Below, piece by piece: positions 19,264 to 27,972 of a DNA stretch of 64,000 bases (its first letter is position 1; each line of letters starts with the position of its first letter). This DNA comes from Akkermansiaceae bacterium UBA7890. GTDB taxonomy: Bacteria > Verrucomicrobiota > Verrucomicrobiia > Verrucomicrobiales > Akkermansiaceae. The notes under the pieces are model-generated. The model had not been told where the DNA came from. It searched no databases and was given only the letters and a program-made list of their open reading frames with translations. Where the stretch lies: NCBI GenBank assembly GCA_002501065.1, contig DLRK01000084.1, forward strand, positions 1 to 64,000. Direction: 5' to 3'. A program made the position numbers and the translations under genes.

Positions 19264-20280
19264 TTGACCACCATTGCCAGCGACCACCGGTCCGTGCCAT
19301 CCTCCCGCGTGCTTCCGGAAGCCAACTCCTACCTGCACCAGATCCACCCCACCCCGCTCGTGCGGGTTTCCCTCGGCGACGGACAACCCGTTGGAGCAGA
19401 ATACGATACCACCGGGTCGGGAATCTGGTGCAAGCTCGAGTTCCTCAATCCGAGCGGTTCCACCAAGGACCGCATTGCACGCCACATCCTGGAAAAAGCC
19501 TGGCGCCAGGGCCAATTGAGAGCCGGTGATACCGTGGCTGAAGCTTCCAGTGGATCCACCAGCATTGCCTTCGCTCTGGCCTGCAGCCAGATGAGTCTGC
19601 ACTTCGTGGCCTTCATCCCGGACACCGCCACCTCCGAACGCGAGCTGATCATCAGGGCCTATGGCGGCGAGGTGAGACGGGTTGGGGGTGGCATGCCCGA
19701 GGTGCTGCGTGCCGCCGGGGAAACAAGCGCTTCGGAGGGATGGTTCCTGGGAAGGCAGTTCGCCAACGAGGACAACACCGAGGCTCACCGCCTCCACACC
19801 GGACCGGAGATTCTGAGCCAGATCCCCGGGGGCACCGTTGACGCGGTCGTGAGCGGGGTGGGGACGGGTGGCACCCTGCGCGGTCTCTACGAGGCCTTTG
19901 CCGGGGCCGGCTGCCCGGTCAGTGCCCACGCCGCCATTCCGCGTGACCTTGCCCTCTTCGGAGCCAATGCCGAGTGCTGCAGCCTGCGCTTCAGCAGCGA
20001 TGTCCCCGGGGTGGTGGAAGGCTTGAGCGAAATCTACGCCCAGTGGCAGTGTGACAGGCTGCGCGAATGGGAAATCGGTGATCGTGACTGCCTTGAGCTG
20101 ACCCGCAGACTCTGGGGCCTCGGCTTTCCGGTGGGCCCCAGTTCCGGACTGAATTTTGCCGCCGCGCTGGAGGTAGCCGCCGAACTCGGGCCTGATTCCC
20201 AGGTGGTCACCGTCTTCCCCGACCGCATGGAGCGTTACTTTTCGCACAAGGTCTTCGAGGAAATCCGCACTCGTTCCTGA
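19264..20280 (+). CDS. PLP-dependent cysteine synthase/cystathionine beta-synthase family enzyme
   Basis: 338 aa from a TTG at 19264; in-frame GTG codons at 19294 and 19309 are alternatives and no Shine-Dalgarno decides. The fold-type II signature is clear: NPSGSTKDRIARHIL with the PLP lysine at about residue 68, GVGTGGTLRGLYEAF for the phosphate-binding loop, and PVGPSSGLNFAAAL near the C-terminus. The substrate loop reads SSGSTSIAFA where CysK/CysM have TSGNTGIALA, so the asparagine that contacts the PLP 3'-hydroxyl is replaced by serine. The reaction is probably a beta-replacement on a serine or O-acetylserine type substrate, but specificity is uncertain. The next gene is 58 bases downstream. 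Confidence 0.82.
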   Translation: MTTIASDHRSVPSSRVLPEANSYLHQIHPTPLVRVSLGDGQPVGAEYDTTGSGIWCKLEFLNPSGSTKDRIARHILEKAWRQGQLRAGDTVAEASSGSTSIAFALACSQMSLHFVAFIPDTATSERELIIRAYGGEVRRVGGGMPEVLRAAGETSASEGWFLGRQFANEDNTEAHRLHTGPEILSQIPGGTVDAVVSGVGTGGTLRGLYEAFAGAGCPVSAHAAIPRDLALFGANAECCSLRFSSDVPGVVEGLSEIYAQWQCDRLREWEIGDRDCLELTRRLWGLGFPVGPSSGLNFAAALEVAAELGPDSQVVTVFPDRMERYFSHKVFEEIRTRS

Positions 20281-20338
20281 CCCGGCGCAAGCTCCGCTTG
20301 TCACCGGACTCGAAGCAAAGTAGACTCTACGTAGTAGA

Positions 20339-21610
20339 ATGCGTATCGCGGACCGTTATATTGGCTGGCAGGTCCTCTACGGCACAATCTTCGGGGTTTC
20401 CCTGCTCACCGTGGTCCTCCTCCTCGGTCAGCTCTTCAGGAAAATCCGACCGCTTCTGGTGGAACAGGGTGCTCCCCTCGATCTCATAGGACGCTTCATC
20501 CTGCTCATCATCCCCTTCACCCTGATGTTCACCCTGCCCTGGGGATTTCTGGCCTCCACCCTCCTCAGCTTCGGACGCCTCTCCAGTCATAACGAACTGC
20601 TCGGCCTTCGAATGGCCGGAGTGAGCCTCAGCCGGGTGGCCTTCCCCGTCATCCTGGTGGGAGCCGGACTGTCCGGCCTCTGCTGGTGGCTCACCGGAAC
20701 TGCTGCTCCCCGGGCCAAGGACGCATCCCGTAACCTCATCTATGAGGCGGTCAGGAAGGATCCCCGCAAGCTGATCCAACCGCGGGTCGTCATTTCCCGG
20801 TTTCCGAATCAGAGGGTCTACGCCGAGGGGCAGGATGGGAACGGCCTCATTCACGGCCTTCACATCTACAAATTCACCGGGCAGGGGCGTGACGCCAACC
20901 TTGAAGCCTACATGTTCGCCCAGGAGGTCGACCTCTACGTCAACGAGGAGGAGAAACAGCTTCGCCTCAAGCTCTCCAACCCCTTCATCGAGATCTCCAT
21001 AGACCCGGATGAAACCTCACCCATTCCCATCCGGGCCACCGAAATGGAACCTGTCCTCATCGACTTTTCCGCTACCGGAAAGAAGAAGAACAAGCCATCC
21101 GACATTACCAATGCCGACGCACCCGACCGTATCGCCGAGTCGCAGGCCCGGCAGAAAGCCTGTCAAAGTGAACTTGACGGCCAGCTTCCGCCCCGACCCG
21201 CCGGGCATCCCACAGGAACCGATTTCGAACCGGGCCTTGATGAGAATGACTACTCCCTGCCTGCCGTCCTCTCCCCCGAGCGTATCGAGGAACTGGAAAA
21301 CTCCATCACCCGGGAAGACCGCTTCCAGAAGGAACTGAACATCGAACTCCACAAACGTCGTTCGTTCTCCATGGCGTGCCTTTCCTTTGCCATGATCGGA
21401 ATTCCCCTCGGCATCTCCGCCCGCCGCCGGGAAACTTCCAACGGCCTCCTTCTCAGTCTCTTTGTCGCTGCCATCTATTTCGGTCTCCTGGTCTTTGCCC
21501 AGCAGATCACGGACGCGTCCTTCTCCGTCATCATCACCGTCCTGTGGCTCCCCAACGCACTCTGCCTCATCCTTGGACTCTGGCTCTTCCGCCGTGCCAG
21601 CTTCCGCTAG
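20339..21610 (+). CDS. LptF/LptG (YjgP/YjgQ) family permease
   Basis: 423 aa. Three transmembrane helices lie in the first 125 residues (IFGVSLLTVVLLLGQLF, IGRFILLIIPFTLMFTLPW, and one near 100-120), followed by a periplasmic beta-jellyroll-like region (about 130-330), and three more helices at the C-terminus after RRSFSMACLSFAMIGIPLGI. This arrangement and the motif GRLSSHNELLGLRMAGVSL are those of the transmembrane subunits of the Lpt lipopolysaccharide transporter, which with LptB extracts LPS from the inner membrane. Whether it is LptF or LptG cannot be settled by eye. An acidic, lysine-rich insert occupies about 240-310. It is followed after 25 bases by the SulP gene. Confidence 0.85.
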   Translation: MRIADRYIGWQVLYGTIFGVSLLTVVLLLGQLFRKIRPLLVEQGAPLDLIGRFILLIIPFTLMFTLPWGFLASTLLSFGRLSSHNELLGLRMAGVSLSRVAFPVILVGAGLSGLCWWLTGTAAPRAKDASRNLIYEAVRKDPRKLIQPRVVISRFPNQRVYAEGQDGNGLIHGLHIYKFTGQGRDANLEAYMFAQEVDLYVNEEEKQLRLKLSNPFIEISIDPDETSPIPIRATEMEPVLIDFSATGKKKNKPSDITNADAPDRIAESQARQKACQSELDGQLPPRPAGHPTGTDFEPGLDENDYSLPAVLSPERIEELENSITREDRFQKELNIELHKRRSFSMACLSFAMIGIPLGISARRRETSNGLLLSLFVAAIYFGLLVFAQQITDASFSVIITVLWLPNALCLILGLWLFRRASFR

Positions 21611-21635
21611 ACCTTTCACTCCCCCTCCCTTTTCG

Positions 21636-23504
21636 ATGTCACTGAGTCCGCTGCGCAAGTTCCTCCGGCGTCTCCGCCGGGCCCGGCGCAACAACCCGGG
21701 AACCACGCTTGACCCCCTGCCCATTCGCGGCCCCCTCAGTCGCTATACGTTTGACAAGTTCCGGCAGGATTTCCGTGCCTCCATCAATGTCGCACTTCTC
21801 GCCCTTCCGCAGGGCATGGCCTATGCCGCCATCGCGGAGCTTCCCATCGTATACGGCATCGCCTGCTCAGCTGTCGCCGCAATCGTAGCGCCCTTCTTCT
21901 CGGGTTCGCGCCACACCATCCTGGGGCCGACCAATGCCACTGCCTTCATGATTTTCTCCTTCTTCCTCATCCCGGGGATGGCCACTTCGAAAGAGGAGAT
22001 CATCGGTCTGATGCCCCTGCTGTGTCTCATGGTGGGAGCCTTCTGTATCATGGGCGCTCTACTCAAGTTCGCGGACCTCCTGCAGTTCATCAGCCGCAGC
22101 GTCCTGGTTGGCTACATTGCCGGAGCTGCAACCTTGATTATCGCAAACCAATTCAAGCATGTCCTCGGAATCGCGGAAGAAATGGAAGGCGGAGGGACCA
22201 CCTTTGTGACCATCCTGGACCGCCTGATCCAGAACCTCCCCTCCCTCCACTGGCAACCTCTCTGCCTGGGAGTTGGCACCTTGCTCTGCTACCTGATCCT
22301 GCAATCCCGCTTCAAGCGCGTCCCCGTCTTCGCCCTCACTCTCGTTCTCTTCTCCGCTCTCGCATGGATCCTTGGAAACATGACCGATCTTGGCTTCAAC
22401 CAGATCCAGAAGTTCGAGAACTTCTCCTTCCGCTCCCTCGCACCCGAGTTTTCCGTCCTCTTCCAACCAGGCCTCTTCGAGAAGATTGCCCAACTCTCCA
22501 CCGTGGCCTTCGCCATCGCCTTTCTCTCCTCTCTCGAGAATACTGTCATGTCCAAGTCACTCGCCTCCCGCACCGGTGACCGCCCGGATGTCAACCAGGA
22601 CATGCTCTCGGTAGGGGCAGCCAATATCGCTGCGGGACTGTTTGCCGGCATGCCGGCCTCCGGTTCCCTCACCCGCTCGGCGCTCAATTACGATTCCGGC
22701 GCCCGCACCCGCTTCGCCTCTGTTTTCTGCGGCATCCTGTGCGTGATCGGCATCTTCCTCCTCGCTGCCTTTCCCCTCGTCCAACAGATCCCCAAAGCCT
22801 GTCTCGCCGGACTCGTCATCGCAGTGGCTGGGTCCCTCATTTCACCACGTGTCATCCGAATCTGCCTCCGCTCCACCAGCGACGATGCCCTGGTGTTGAT
22901 CGTCAGTTTCGTAGCGGCTCTCTTCGCTCCGCTCCACACTGCCATCTTCATCGGGGTAGGCCTCTCGGTGGCCCTCTTCCTCCGCAAGGCCTCGCATCCC
23001 TACCTCATCGAATATGAGGTGAACGATGACGGCGATCTGCGGGAACTCGGTGAAAAGCGCAAGCGTCCCAACCCTGCCATCTCCATCGTTCATGTCGAAG
23101 GCGATCTCTTCTTCGGTGCCGCCGAACTGTTCCGCACCCAGATTCAGCGCACTTTTATCGACGACAATCTGCGTATCATCATCCTGCGTCTCAAGAATAC
23201 GCGTCATCTCGATGCCACCAGCGTCCTGGCCCTGGAGGATCTGATTCGCTCTACCCGCAGGGATGGCCGCCACATCATCATCTCTGGCGCCACCCGTGAG
23301 GTTTACCGCGTCCTCAAGTTTTCCGGCGTTCTTGAAGTCCTCCAGGAGAACTGCGACCGCGAGACGGGGGAAAGCAACCTCTTCCTTTTCAGGCCGAGCA
23401 ACCCCAACATCTCCACCCGGGACGCCTTGAAACGTGCCCAGCAAATCCTTGGAACAAAGGAAGCCGACATCAAGATTTTCTACGATCCCGGCAGGGATGA
23501 GTAG
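21636..23504 (+). CDS. SulP family inorganic anion transporter with C-terminal STAS domain
   Basis: 622 aa from the ATG at 21636; the frame is open further upstream but overlaps the preceding gene. About 11-12 hydrophobic helices span residues 55-450 (for example NVALLALPQGMAYAAIAELP, the signature of SulP helix 1). A STAS domain follows at about 480-590 (ISIVHVEGDLFFGAAELF, ILRLKNTRHLDATSVLAL). SulP proteins move sulfate, bicarbonate or other anions, and the STAS domain regulates or stabilises the transporter. The substrate cannot be read from the sequence. Convergent with infA. Confidence 0.93.
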   Translation: MSLSPLRKFLRRLRRARRNNPGTTLDPLPIRGPLSRYTFDKFRQDFRASINVALLALPQGMAYAAIAELPIVYGIACSAVAAIVAPFFSGSRHTILGPTNATAFMIFSFFLIPGMATSKEEIIGLMPLLCLMVGAFCIMGALLKFADLLQFISRSVLVGYIAGAATLIIANQFKHVLGIAEEMEGGGTTFVTILDRLIQNLPSLHWQPLCLGVGTLLCYLILQSRFKRVPVFALTLVLFSALAWILGNMTDLGFNQIQKFENFSFRSLAPEFSVLFQPGLFEKIAQLSTVAFAIAFLSSLENTVMSKSLASRTGDRPDVNQDMLSVGAANIAAGLFAGMPASGSLTRSALNYDSGARTRFASVFCGILCVIGIFLLAAFPLVQQIPKACLAGLVIAVAGSLISPRVIRICLRSTSDDALVLIVSFVAALFAPLHTAIFIGVGLSVALFLRKASHPYLIEYEVNDDGDLRELGEKRKRPNPAISIVHVEGDLFFGAAELFRTQIQRTFIDDNLRIIILRLKNTRHLDATSVLALEDLIRSTRRDGRHIIISGATREVYRVLKFSGVLEVLQENCDRETGESNLFLFRPSNPNISTRDALKRAQQILGTKEADIKIFYDPGRDE

Positions 23505-23619
23505 TGGAATCCGTTGCCGACAGCCGGTTCCGGGACATCAGGACCAGGGAAGATCGCCACCCCTTGAACCGGAGACAATCGGGATCTCCAGCACCAGCAA
23601 CTCCCGGTGCCATCCGTCG

Positions 23620-23922
23620 CTACCCGATTCTATACACGATCCGGGCCTTGGAGGTATCGTAGGGAGACATCTCCATCTTGACCTTGTCACCCACCACCAG
23701 GCGAATGAACCGCTTCCGCATCTTGCCGGAAATATGCGCCAGCACTTCGTGGTCGCTGGGGAGCTTCACCTTGAACATTGTCCCAGCGAGCACGGCCGAA
23801 ATGGTACCCTCCACTTCAACGGCCTTGTCCTCACCGTCAGCTCCCTTCCCGGGGCCCTTGTATTCACTCCGGCGCCTTCGGCGTCTACCTCCGCCCCTTC
23901 GTCTTCTTGGTGGTCCTGCGAT
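23620..23922 (-). CDS. infA: Translation initiation factor IF-1, apparently with a non-canonical ATC start
   Basis: The IF-1 OB fold is unmistakable: [45 protein letters not shown] and ARIVYR. The only standard start in frame, GTG at 23814, falls inside the first conserved strand and would cut it off. Upstream the frame continues with protein-like sequence ([18 protein letters not shown], preceded by an arginine/glycine run) up to a TGA at 23938-23940, with no ATG, GTG or TTG. An ATC at 23922 sits seven bases after AGGA, a good ribosome binding site, and would give a 100-aa protein starting (f)[11 protein letters not shown]-1 binds the ribosomal A site in initiation. Minimal alternative: 23620-23814. 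The gene is divergent from rplM. Confidence 0.82.
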   Translation of the reverse strand: MAGPPRRRRGGGRRRRRRSEYKGPGKGADGEDKAVEVEGTISAVLAGTMFKVKLPSDHEVLAHISGKMRKRFIRLVVGDKVKMEMSPYDTSKARIVYRIG

Positions 23923-23973
23923 AACTCGTTCCTGGGTTCAGCGAGCACGCAAAGCGCGCATCCGCTTGCCCGC

Positions 23974-24001
23974 ATCATTGTTGATATTCTCAAAGTCGCA
24001 A
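23974..24001 (-). promoter_or_regulatory. Possible infA promoter
   Basis: On the minus strand TTGCGA (24001-23996) and AATGAT (23979-23974) are separated by 16 bases. This would start transcription about 45 bases before the proposed ATC start of infA. The match is moderate and other placements are possible. Confidence 0.3.
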
Positions 24002-24111
24002 TCGAAATCTCCCCACCTTGCCCTGATTTTCCTGCTTCCAGTCTCCTCCTCGCCAAGCTGTGCATCCGGAATGACTCCCTCCGGGGAGGCATGCTTCCCC
24101 GAGGATTAGCG

Positions 24112-24140
24112 TTGACACCAGGGAGGCTCGCTCCTAGCTT
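24112..24140 (+). promoter_or_regulatory. rplM-rpsI promoter
   Basis: A perfect -35 box TTGACA (24112-24117) is followed after 17 bases by TAGCTT (24135-24140). The predicted start lies about 38 bases before the rplM ATG. The -10 form TAGnnT recurs at other promoters in the window. Confidence 0.7.
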
Positions 24141-24185
24141 GCCCGCCCTCCCCGCCTCTGAGCAAACCCTCCTGAAACGCCTGTA

Positions 24186-24614
24186 ATGAAGACTTTTTCC
24201 GCCAAATCTGCCGACGTGGAACGAAAGTGGCATCTCATCGATGCCGCCGATCAGATCCTCGGCAAGGTGGCAGTGGAAGCCGCCCGCCTGCTTCGTGGCA
24301 AGCACAAGACAATCTTCACTCCCCATGTCGACACCGGTGATCATGTCGTAATCATCAACGCCGCGAAGGTCCGCCTCAGCGGGAACAAGGAAACAGAGAA
24401 GATCTACACCAGTTATTCGGGATATGTTGGAGGGCAGAAGGTGGAGACTCCCAAGAAGGTCCGGGCCCGCCAACCCGAGTTGCTCATCGAGCGGGCCATC
24501 CGCGGCATGATCCCTCACAACCGACTTGGCCGTGCCCAGTTTCACAAGCTGAAGGTCTACGCTGGCCCCGAACACGAGCAGGATGCCCAGCAACCCGAGC
24601 CTTACGCGCTCTGA
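24186..24614 (+). CDS. rplM: 50S ribosomal protein L13 (uL13)
   Basis: 142 aa, normal length for L13. Signature sequences: [20 protein letters not shown] at the N-terminus, [15 protein letters not shown], and [14 protein letters not shown] sequence ([19 protein letters not shown]) near the C-terminus, followed by a Q/P-rich tail. L13 is an early assembly protein of the large subunit. It is first in the rplM-rpsI operon, 42 bases before rpsI, with a clear promoter upstream at 24112-24140. Confidence 0.97.
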   Translation: MKTFSAKSADVERKWHLIDAADQILGKVAVEAARLLRGKHKTIFTPHVDTGDHVVIINAAKVRLSGNKETEKIYTSYSGYVGGQKVETPKKVRARQPELLIERAIRGMIPHNRLGRAQFHKLKVYAGPEHEQDAQQPEPYAL

Positions 24615-24656
24615 TCCGAAGCTCCTTCACATCTGACCTGAAAACCTTCTACTTCC

Positions 24657-25059
<403 letters not shown>

Positions 25060-25079
25060 TGGCTACCCTTCAGAAGCCA

Positions 25080-25120
25080 AGCCGCGGAATCTGCCAGATC
25101 CGCGGCTTTTTTCTTTTTTT
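25080..25120 (+). terminator. Intrinsic terminator of rplM-rpsI
   Basis: An 8-bp perfect stem GCCGCGGA / TCCGCGGC (25081-25088 and 25099-25106) with a 10-base loop is followed by a long T-rich run, 24 bases after the rpsI stop codon. Confidence 0.88.
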
Positions 25121-25158
25121 GTTTAGCCACCCCTTCCCTTTCCCTTTCACTTCCCCCC

Positions 25159-25923
25159 GTGAAACTAATCTCCTGGAACGTCAACGGGATCCGCGCTGCA
25201 CTCAAAAAGGGAGCCGCAGAAGCCATCATCGCCGAAGATCCCGATGTTTTCTGCCTGCAGGAAACAAAGGCCCGGCCAGAGCAGGTGGAGCTTCCACTCG
25301 AACTGGGCTCCTTCAAGAACTACTGGAATTCCGCCGAGAAGAAGGGCTACTCGGGAACTGTCATCTTCTCGAGACAGGAACCACTGGAGGTTTTCATGGA
25401 CATGGGTGTCGACGAGCACGATTCCGAGGGCCGTGTCATCTCGGCCGAGTTCGCCGACTTCGTGCTCGTCAATGTCTACACACCAAACTCGCAGAACGAA
25501 CTCCGTCGGCTCGAATACCGTCTGGAGTGGGACAAGGCGTTCCGTGATTATCTCAAGCATCTTGAGAACAGTCGCCGGAAGCCTGTGATCTTCTGCGGCG
25601 ACCTGAACGTAGCTCACCAGGAAATTGACCTTGCGAGACCCGGGCAGAATCGCATGTCAGCCGGTTTTTCCGATGAGGAACGTGAAAGTTTCAGCCAAAC
25701 CCTGGCCTCCGGCTTCACCGACACCTTCCGGCACTTCCACCCCGAAACCACGAATGCCTACTCCTGGTGGTCCTTTCGGGCGCAGTCCCGGGAACGCAAT
25801 GTGGGTTGGCGCCTCGACTACTTCGGAGTCTCCAACTCCTTCCTCGACCGCATCGAGTCAGCTTCGATCTACCCGGATATTCACGGTTCCGATCACTGCC
25901 CCGTCGGAATCGTTCTGAAATGA
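25159..25923 (+). CDS. xth: Exodeoxyribonuclease III (xth family AP endonuclease)
   Basis: 254 aa from a GTG at 25159; the frame is open upstream but overlaps rpsI. The EEP nuclease motifs are complete: ISWNVNGIRAAL, DVFCLQETKA (metal Glu), NVYTPNSQN, GDLNVAHQEIDLARP, GWRLDYFGVS, and the final SDHCPVGI with the catalytic Asp-His pair. The enzyme cleaves DNA at abasic sites and removes 3' blocking groups in base excision repair. It lies just after the rpsI terminator and has no evident operon partner. Confidence 0.94.
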   Translation: MKLISWNVNGIRAALKKGAAEAIIAEDPDVFCLQETKARPEQVELPLELGSFKNYWNSAEKKGYSGTVIFSRQEPLEVFMDMGVDEHDSEGRVISAEFADFVLVNVYTPNSQNELRRLEYRLEWDKAFRDYLKHLENSRRKPVIFCGDLNVAHQEIDLARPGQNRMSAGFSDEERESFSQTLASGFTDTFRHFHPETTNAYSWWSFRAQSRERNVGWRLDYFGVSNSFLDRIESASIYPDIHGSDHCPVGIVLK

Positions 25924-26042
25924 GTCTCTTCCCATTTTTCCCTTCTTTCTCATGCTTTCACCGCCGGCACAACAGGATCGGAGCGATCCCATCCGGCCGG
26001 GCAGAGCGGATTCCTGAAGCTCTCCCCGCTTTCCCGGTTTTC

Positions 26043-27965
26043 CTACAGCGGCAGGTCGTAACTTCGCCCGGAAACTCCGTCCCTCCAGTTCACGAAGGCG
26101 GCATTGACGGTGGCATAGCCTCCCGGGGTGGGATAATCACCGGTAAAGTACCAGTCCCCGCAGGGTCCCTCGAGGGAGGCATGCAGGTTCTCGATGGTCT
26201 GGTAGATGACTTCCACTTCGCCCTGCCAGCTGTTCTCCGGATAGACCATGCGGCTGATCTCCGCTGAGATCTCCTCTGCCGTGAATGGTTCGTAGATTCG
26301 CTTCACGCAGTTCTGCATCTCGGCCCAGGGCTTGCGGAGTTCCTCCATGCACTCCCGGTGCACTTCCTCGATAAGGACCTGCCGGCCGTCCCGCTCCAGC
26401 ATGCGGATAGCCGCCTGGAAGGCTATGAACTTGCCAAGTTCCGACATGTCGATTCCGTAACAATCCGGATAACGGATCTGCGGAGCGGTCGAACAGATCA
26501 CGATCTTGCGGGGATTGGTGCGGCCCAGGATCTTGAGAATCGAGGTTTTGAGAGTGGTGCCCCGCACAATGGAATCATCGAGAGCCACCAGCGTATCGTC
26601 CTCCCCTACCACTCCGTATGTGATGTCATAAACGTGCGATACCAGCTGTGCCCGGCCCTTCTCCTGCGAGATGAAGGTGCGCATCTTGATATCCTTGTGC
26701 GCGATCTTCTCCCCCCGGGGCCAGTTGTGCATGATGAGATGGTTCAGGAGATCCTCGTCCAGGTCGCCGGACCGGGCAGCCTCCAGGATATTCGCCCGCA
26801 CCCGGTCGCGCCGATATTGACGCAGCCCATCCATCAGGCCATACCAGGCGGTTTCCGCCGTGTTGGGGATAAAGGTAATAACCGCCGCACCAAAATCCCT
26901 GTCAATGGACTCGACCACCTGATCCGTGAGAGCTGCTCCCATTGCCTTGCGCTCCTGATAGATTGCGGGGTCATTGCCCCGCGAAAAGTAGATGCGTTCA
27001 AAGGAGCAATGCCGCTTCTCCGTCTCCGGCGCAAAACGAACTTCGCTCATCGTTCCATCGTTCTTGATGGTGGCAACCACACCCGGTTCCAGCTCTTCCA
27101 CCTCCTGCTGGGAGGATTCGAACACGGTCATGAGCGGAACCCGCTCGGAGGCAAAGGCAATCACCTCGTCGGTGACCAGGCGGTGGCAGGGTCGGATCCC
27201 GTGGGGATCACGCATGACGAAGACATCTCCATTACCGACCACCCCGCAGATGGCGTAGCCCCCGTCCCAGCCTTCGGCAGACTGGGTGACGATCCTGCTC
27301 ACGTCCAGTTCCGCCGAGATGCGGTCGGGAATTTCCTGACCGGGCACGCCCTCGTCGCGCAGGCGGCGGTAGATGTCGGTGTGAGCCTCGTCGAGGTGGA
27401 ACCCGATCTCCTCCTGTACCGTCTGGGTATCGGTCCCGAACACCGGATGCTGACCCCGCTCAATCAGTTGCTCATTAAGAGCCCGCGCATTGGTCATGTT
27501 GAAATTCCCCATGACCATCAGCGTTCGAGTGGGCCAGTTGCTGCGGCGCAGGTAGGGATGACAGGAACCGGAATCGAATTCTCCCGAGGTTCCGTAACGC
27601 AGGTGGCCAATGAGCACCTCGCCGGCGAAGTCGAACCTGCGCTTGAGCGAATCCGGGTCATCGAGGCGTAATGCCCCCTTTCGATCCAGCTTGTTGACCT
27701 GCTTCAGTTCCCTGCGAAAGAGCCTGGCCAGGGAGTCGCGGGCCGAGTCACGACGGCGGAAGATATAGGGCTGCCCCTTCGGCATATCGAGCTTGGCACA
27801 GCCGACACCAACCCCGTCGTGGCCGCGGTTGTGCTGCTTCTCCATGAGGAGAAAGAGCTTGCGGAACCCCCAGAGGGCGTCCCCGTAGCGATCCTGGAAA
27901 TAAGCGAGCGGTTTCCGCAGGCGAACCACCGCAATCCCACACTCGTGATTCAGGTGGTCGCTCAT
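26043..27965 (-). CDS. purF: Amidophosphoribosyltransferase (long form)
   Basis: 640 aa from the ATG at 27965, seven bases after the purM stop codon. The first step of purine synthesis: PRPP + glutamine to phosphoribosylamine. The Ntn nucleophile Cys9 follows an 8-residue propeptide (MSDHLNHE | CGIAVV) that would need removal. A class II glutaminase domain (about 9-330) contains HNRGHDGVGV and HLRYGTSG. The phosphoribosyltransferase domain has the PRPP loop VALDDSIVRGTT and RYPDCYGIDM. At 640 aa it is longer than the 470-505 aa E. coli/B. subtilis type; long forms occur in Bacteroidota and Verrucomicrobiota. Co-transcribed with purM. Confidence 0.92.
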   Translation of the reverse strand: MSDHLNHECGIAVVRLRKPLAYFQDRYGDALWGFRKLFLLMEKQHNRGHDGVGVGCAKLDMPKGQPYIFRRRDSARDSLARLFRRELKQVNKLDRKGALRLDDPDSLKRRFDFAGEVLIGHLRYGTSGEFDSGSCHPYLRRSNWPTRTLMVMGNFNMTNARALNEQLIERGQHPVFGTDTQTVQEEIGFHLDEAHTDIYRRLRDEGVPGQEIPDRISAELDVSRIVTQSAEGWDGGYAICGVVGNGDVFVMRDPHGIRPCHRLVTDEVIAFASERVPLMTVFESSQQEVEELEPGVVATIKNDGTMSEVRFAPETEKRHCSFERIYFSRGNDPAIYQERKAMGAALTDQVVESIDRDFGAAVITFIPNTAETAWYGLMDGLRQYRRDRVRANILEAARSGDLDEDLLNHLIMHNWPRGEKIAHKDIKMRTFISQEKGRAQLVSHVYDITYGVVGEDDTLVALDDSIVRGTTLKTSILKILGRTNPRKIVICSTAPQIRYPDCYGIDMSELGKFIAFQAAIRMLERDGRQVLIEEVHRECMEELRKPWAEMQNCVKRIYEPFTAEEISAEISRMVYPENSWQGEVEVIYQTIENLHASLEGPCGDWYFTGDYPTPGGYATVNAAFVNWRDGVSGRSYDLPL

Positions 27966-27972
27966 GAAGAAA

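Noticed and set aside
23938..23940. In-frame TGA upstream of infA as a possible selenocysteine or read-through codon, given selA in the window.
   Set aside because: The upstream seven-codon piece is not IF-1-like and no SECIS-type hairpin was seen directly downstream; an ATC start explains the data better.
23766..24593. A 275-codon minus-strand frame covering part of infA and antisense to rplM.
   Set aside because: It is in a different frame from infA and antisense to a certain ribosomal protein gene.
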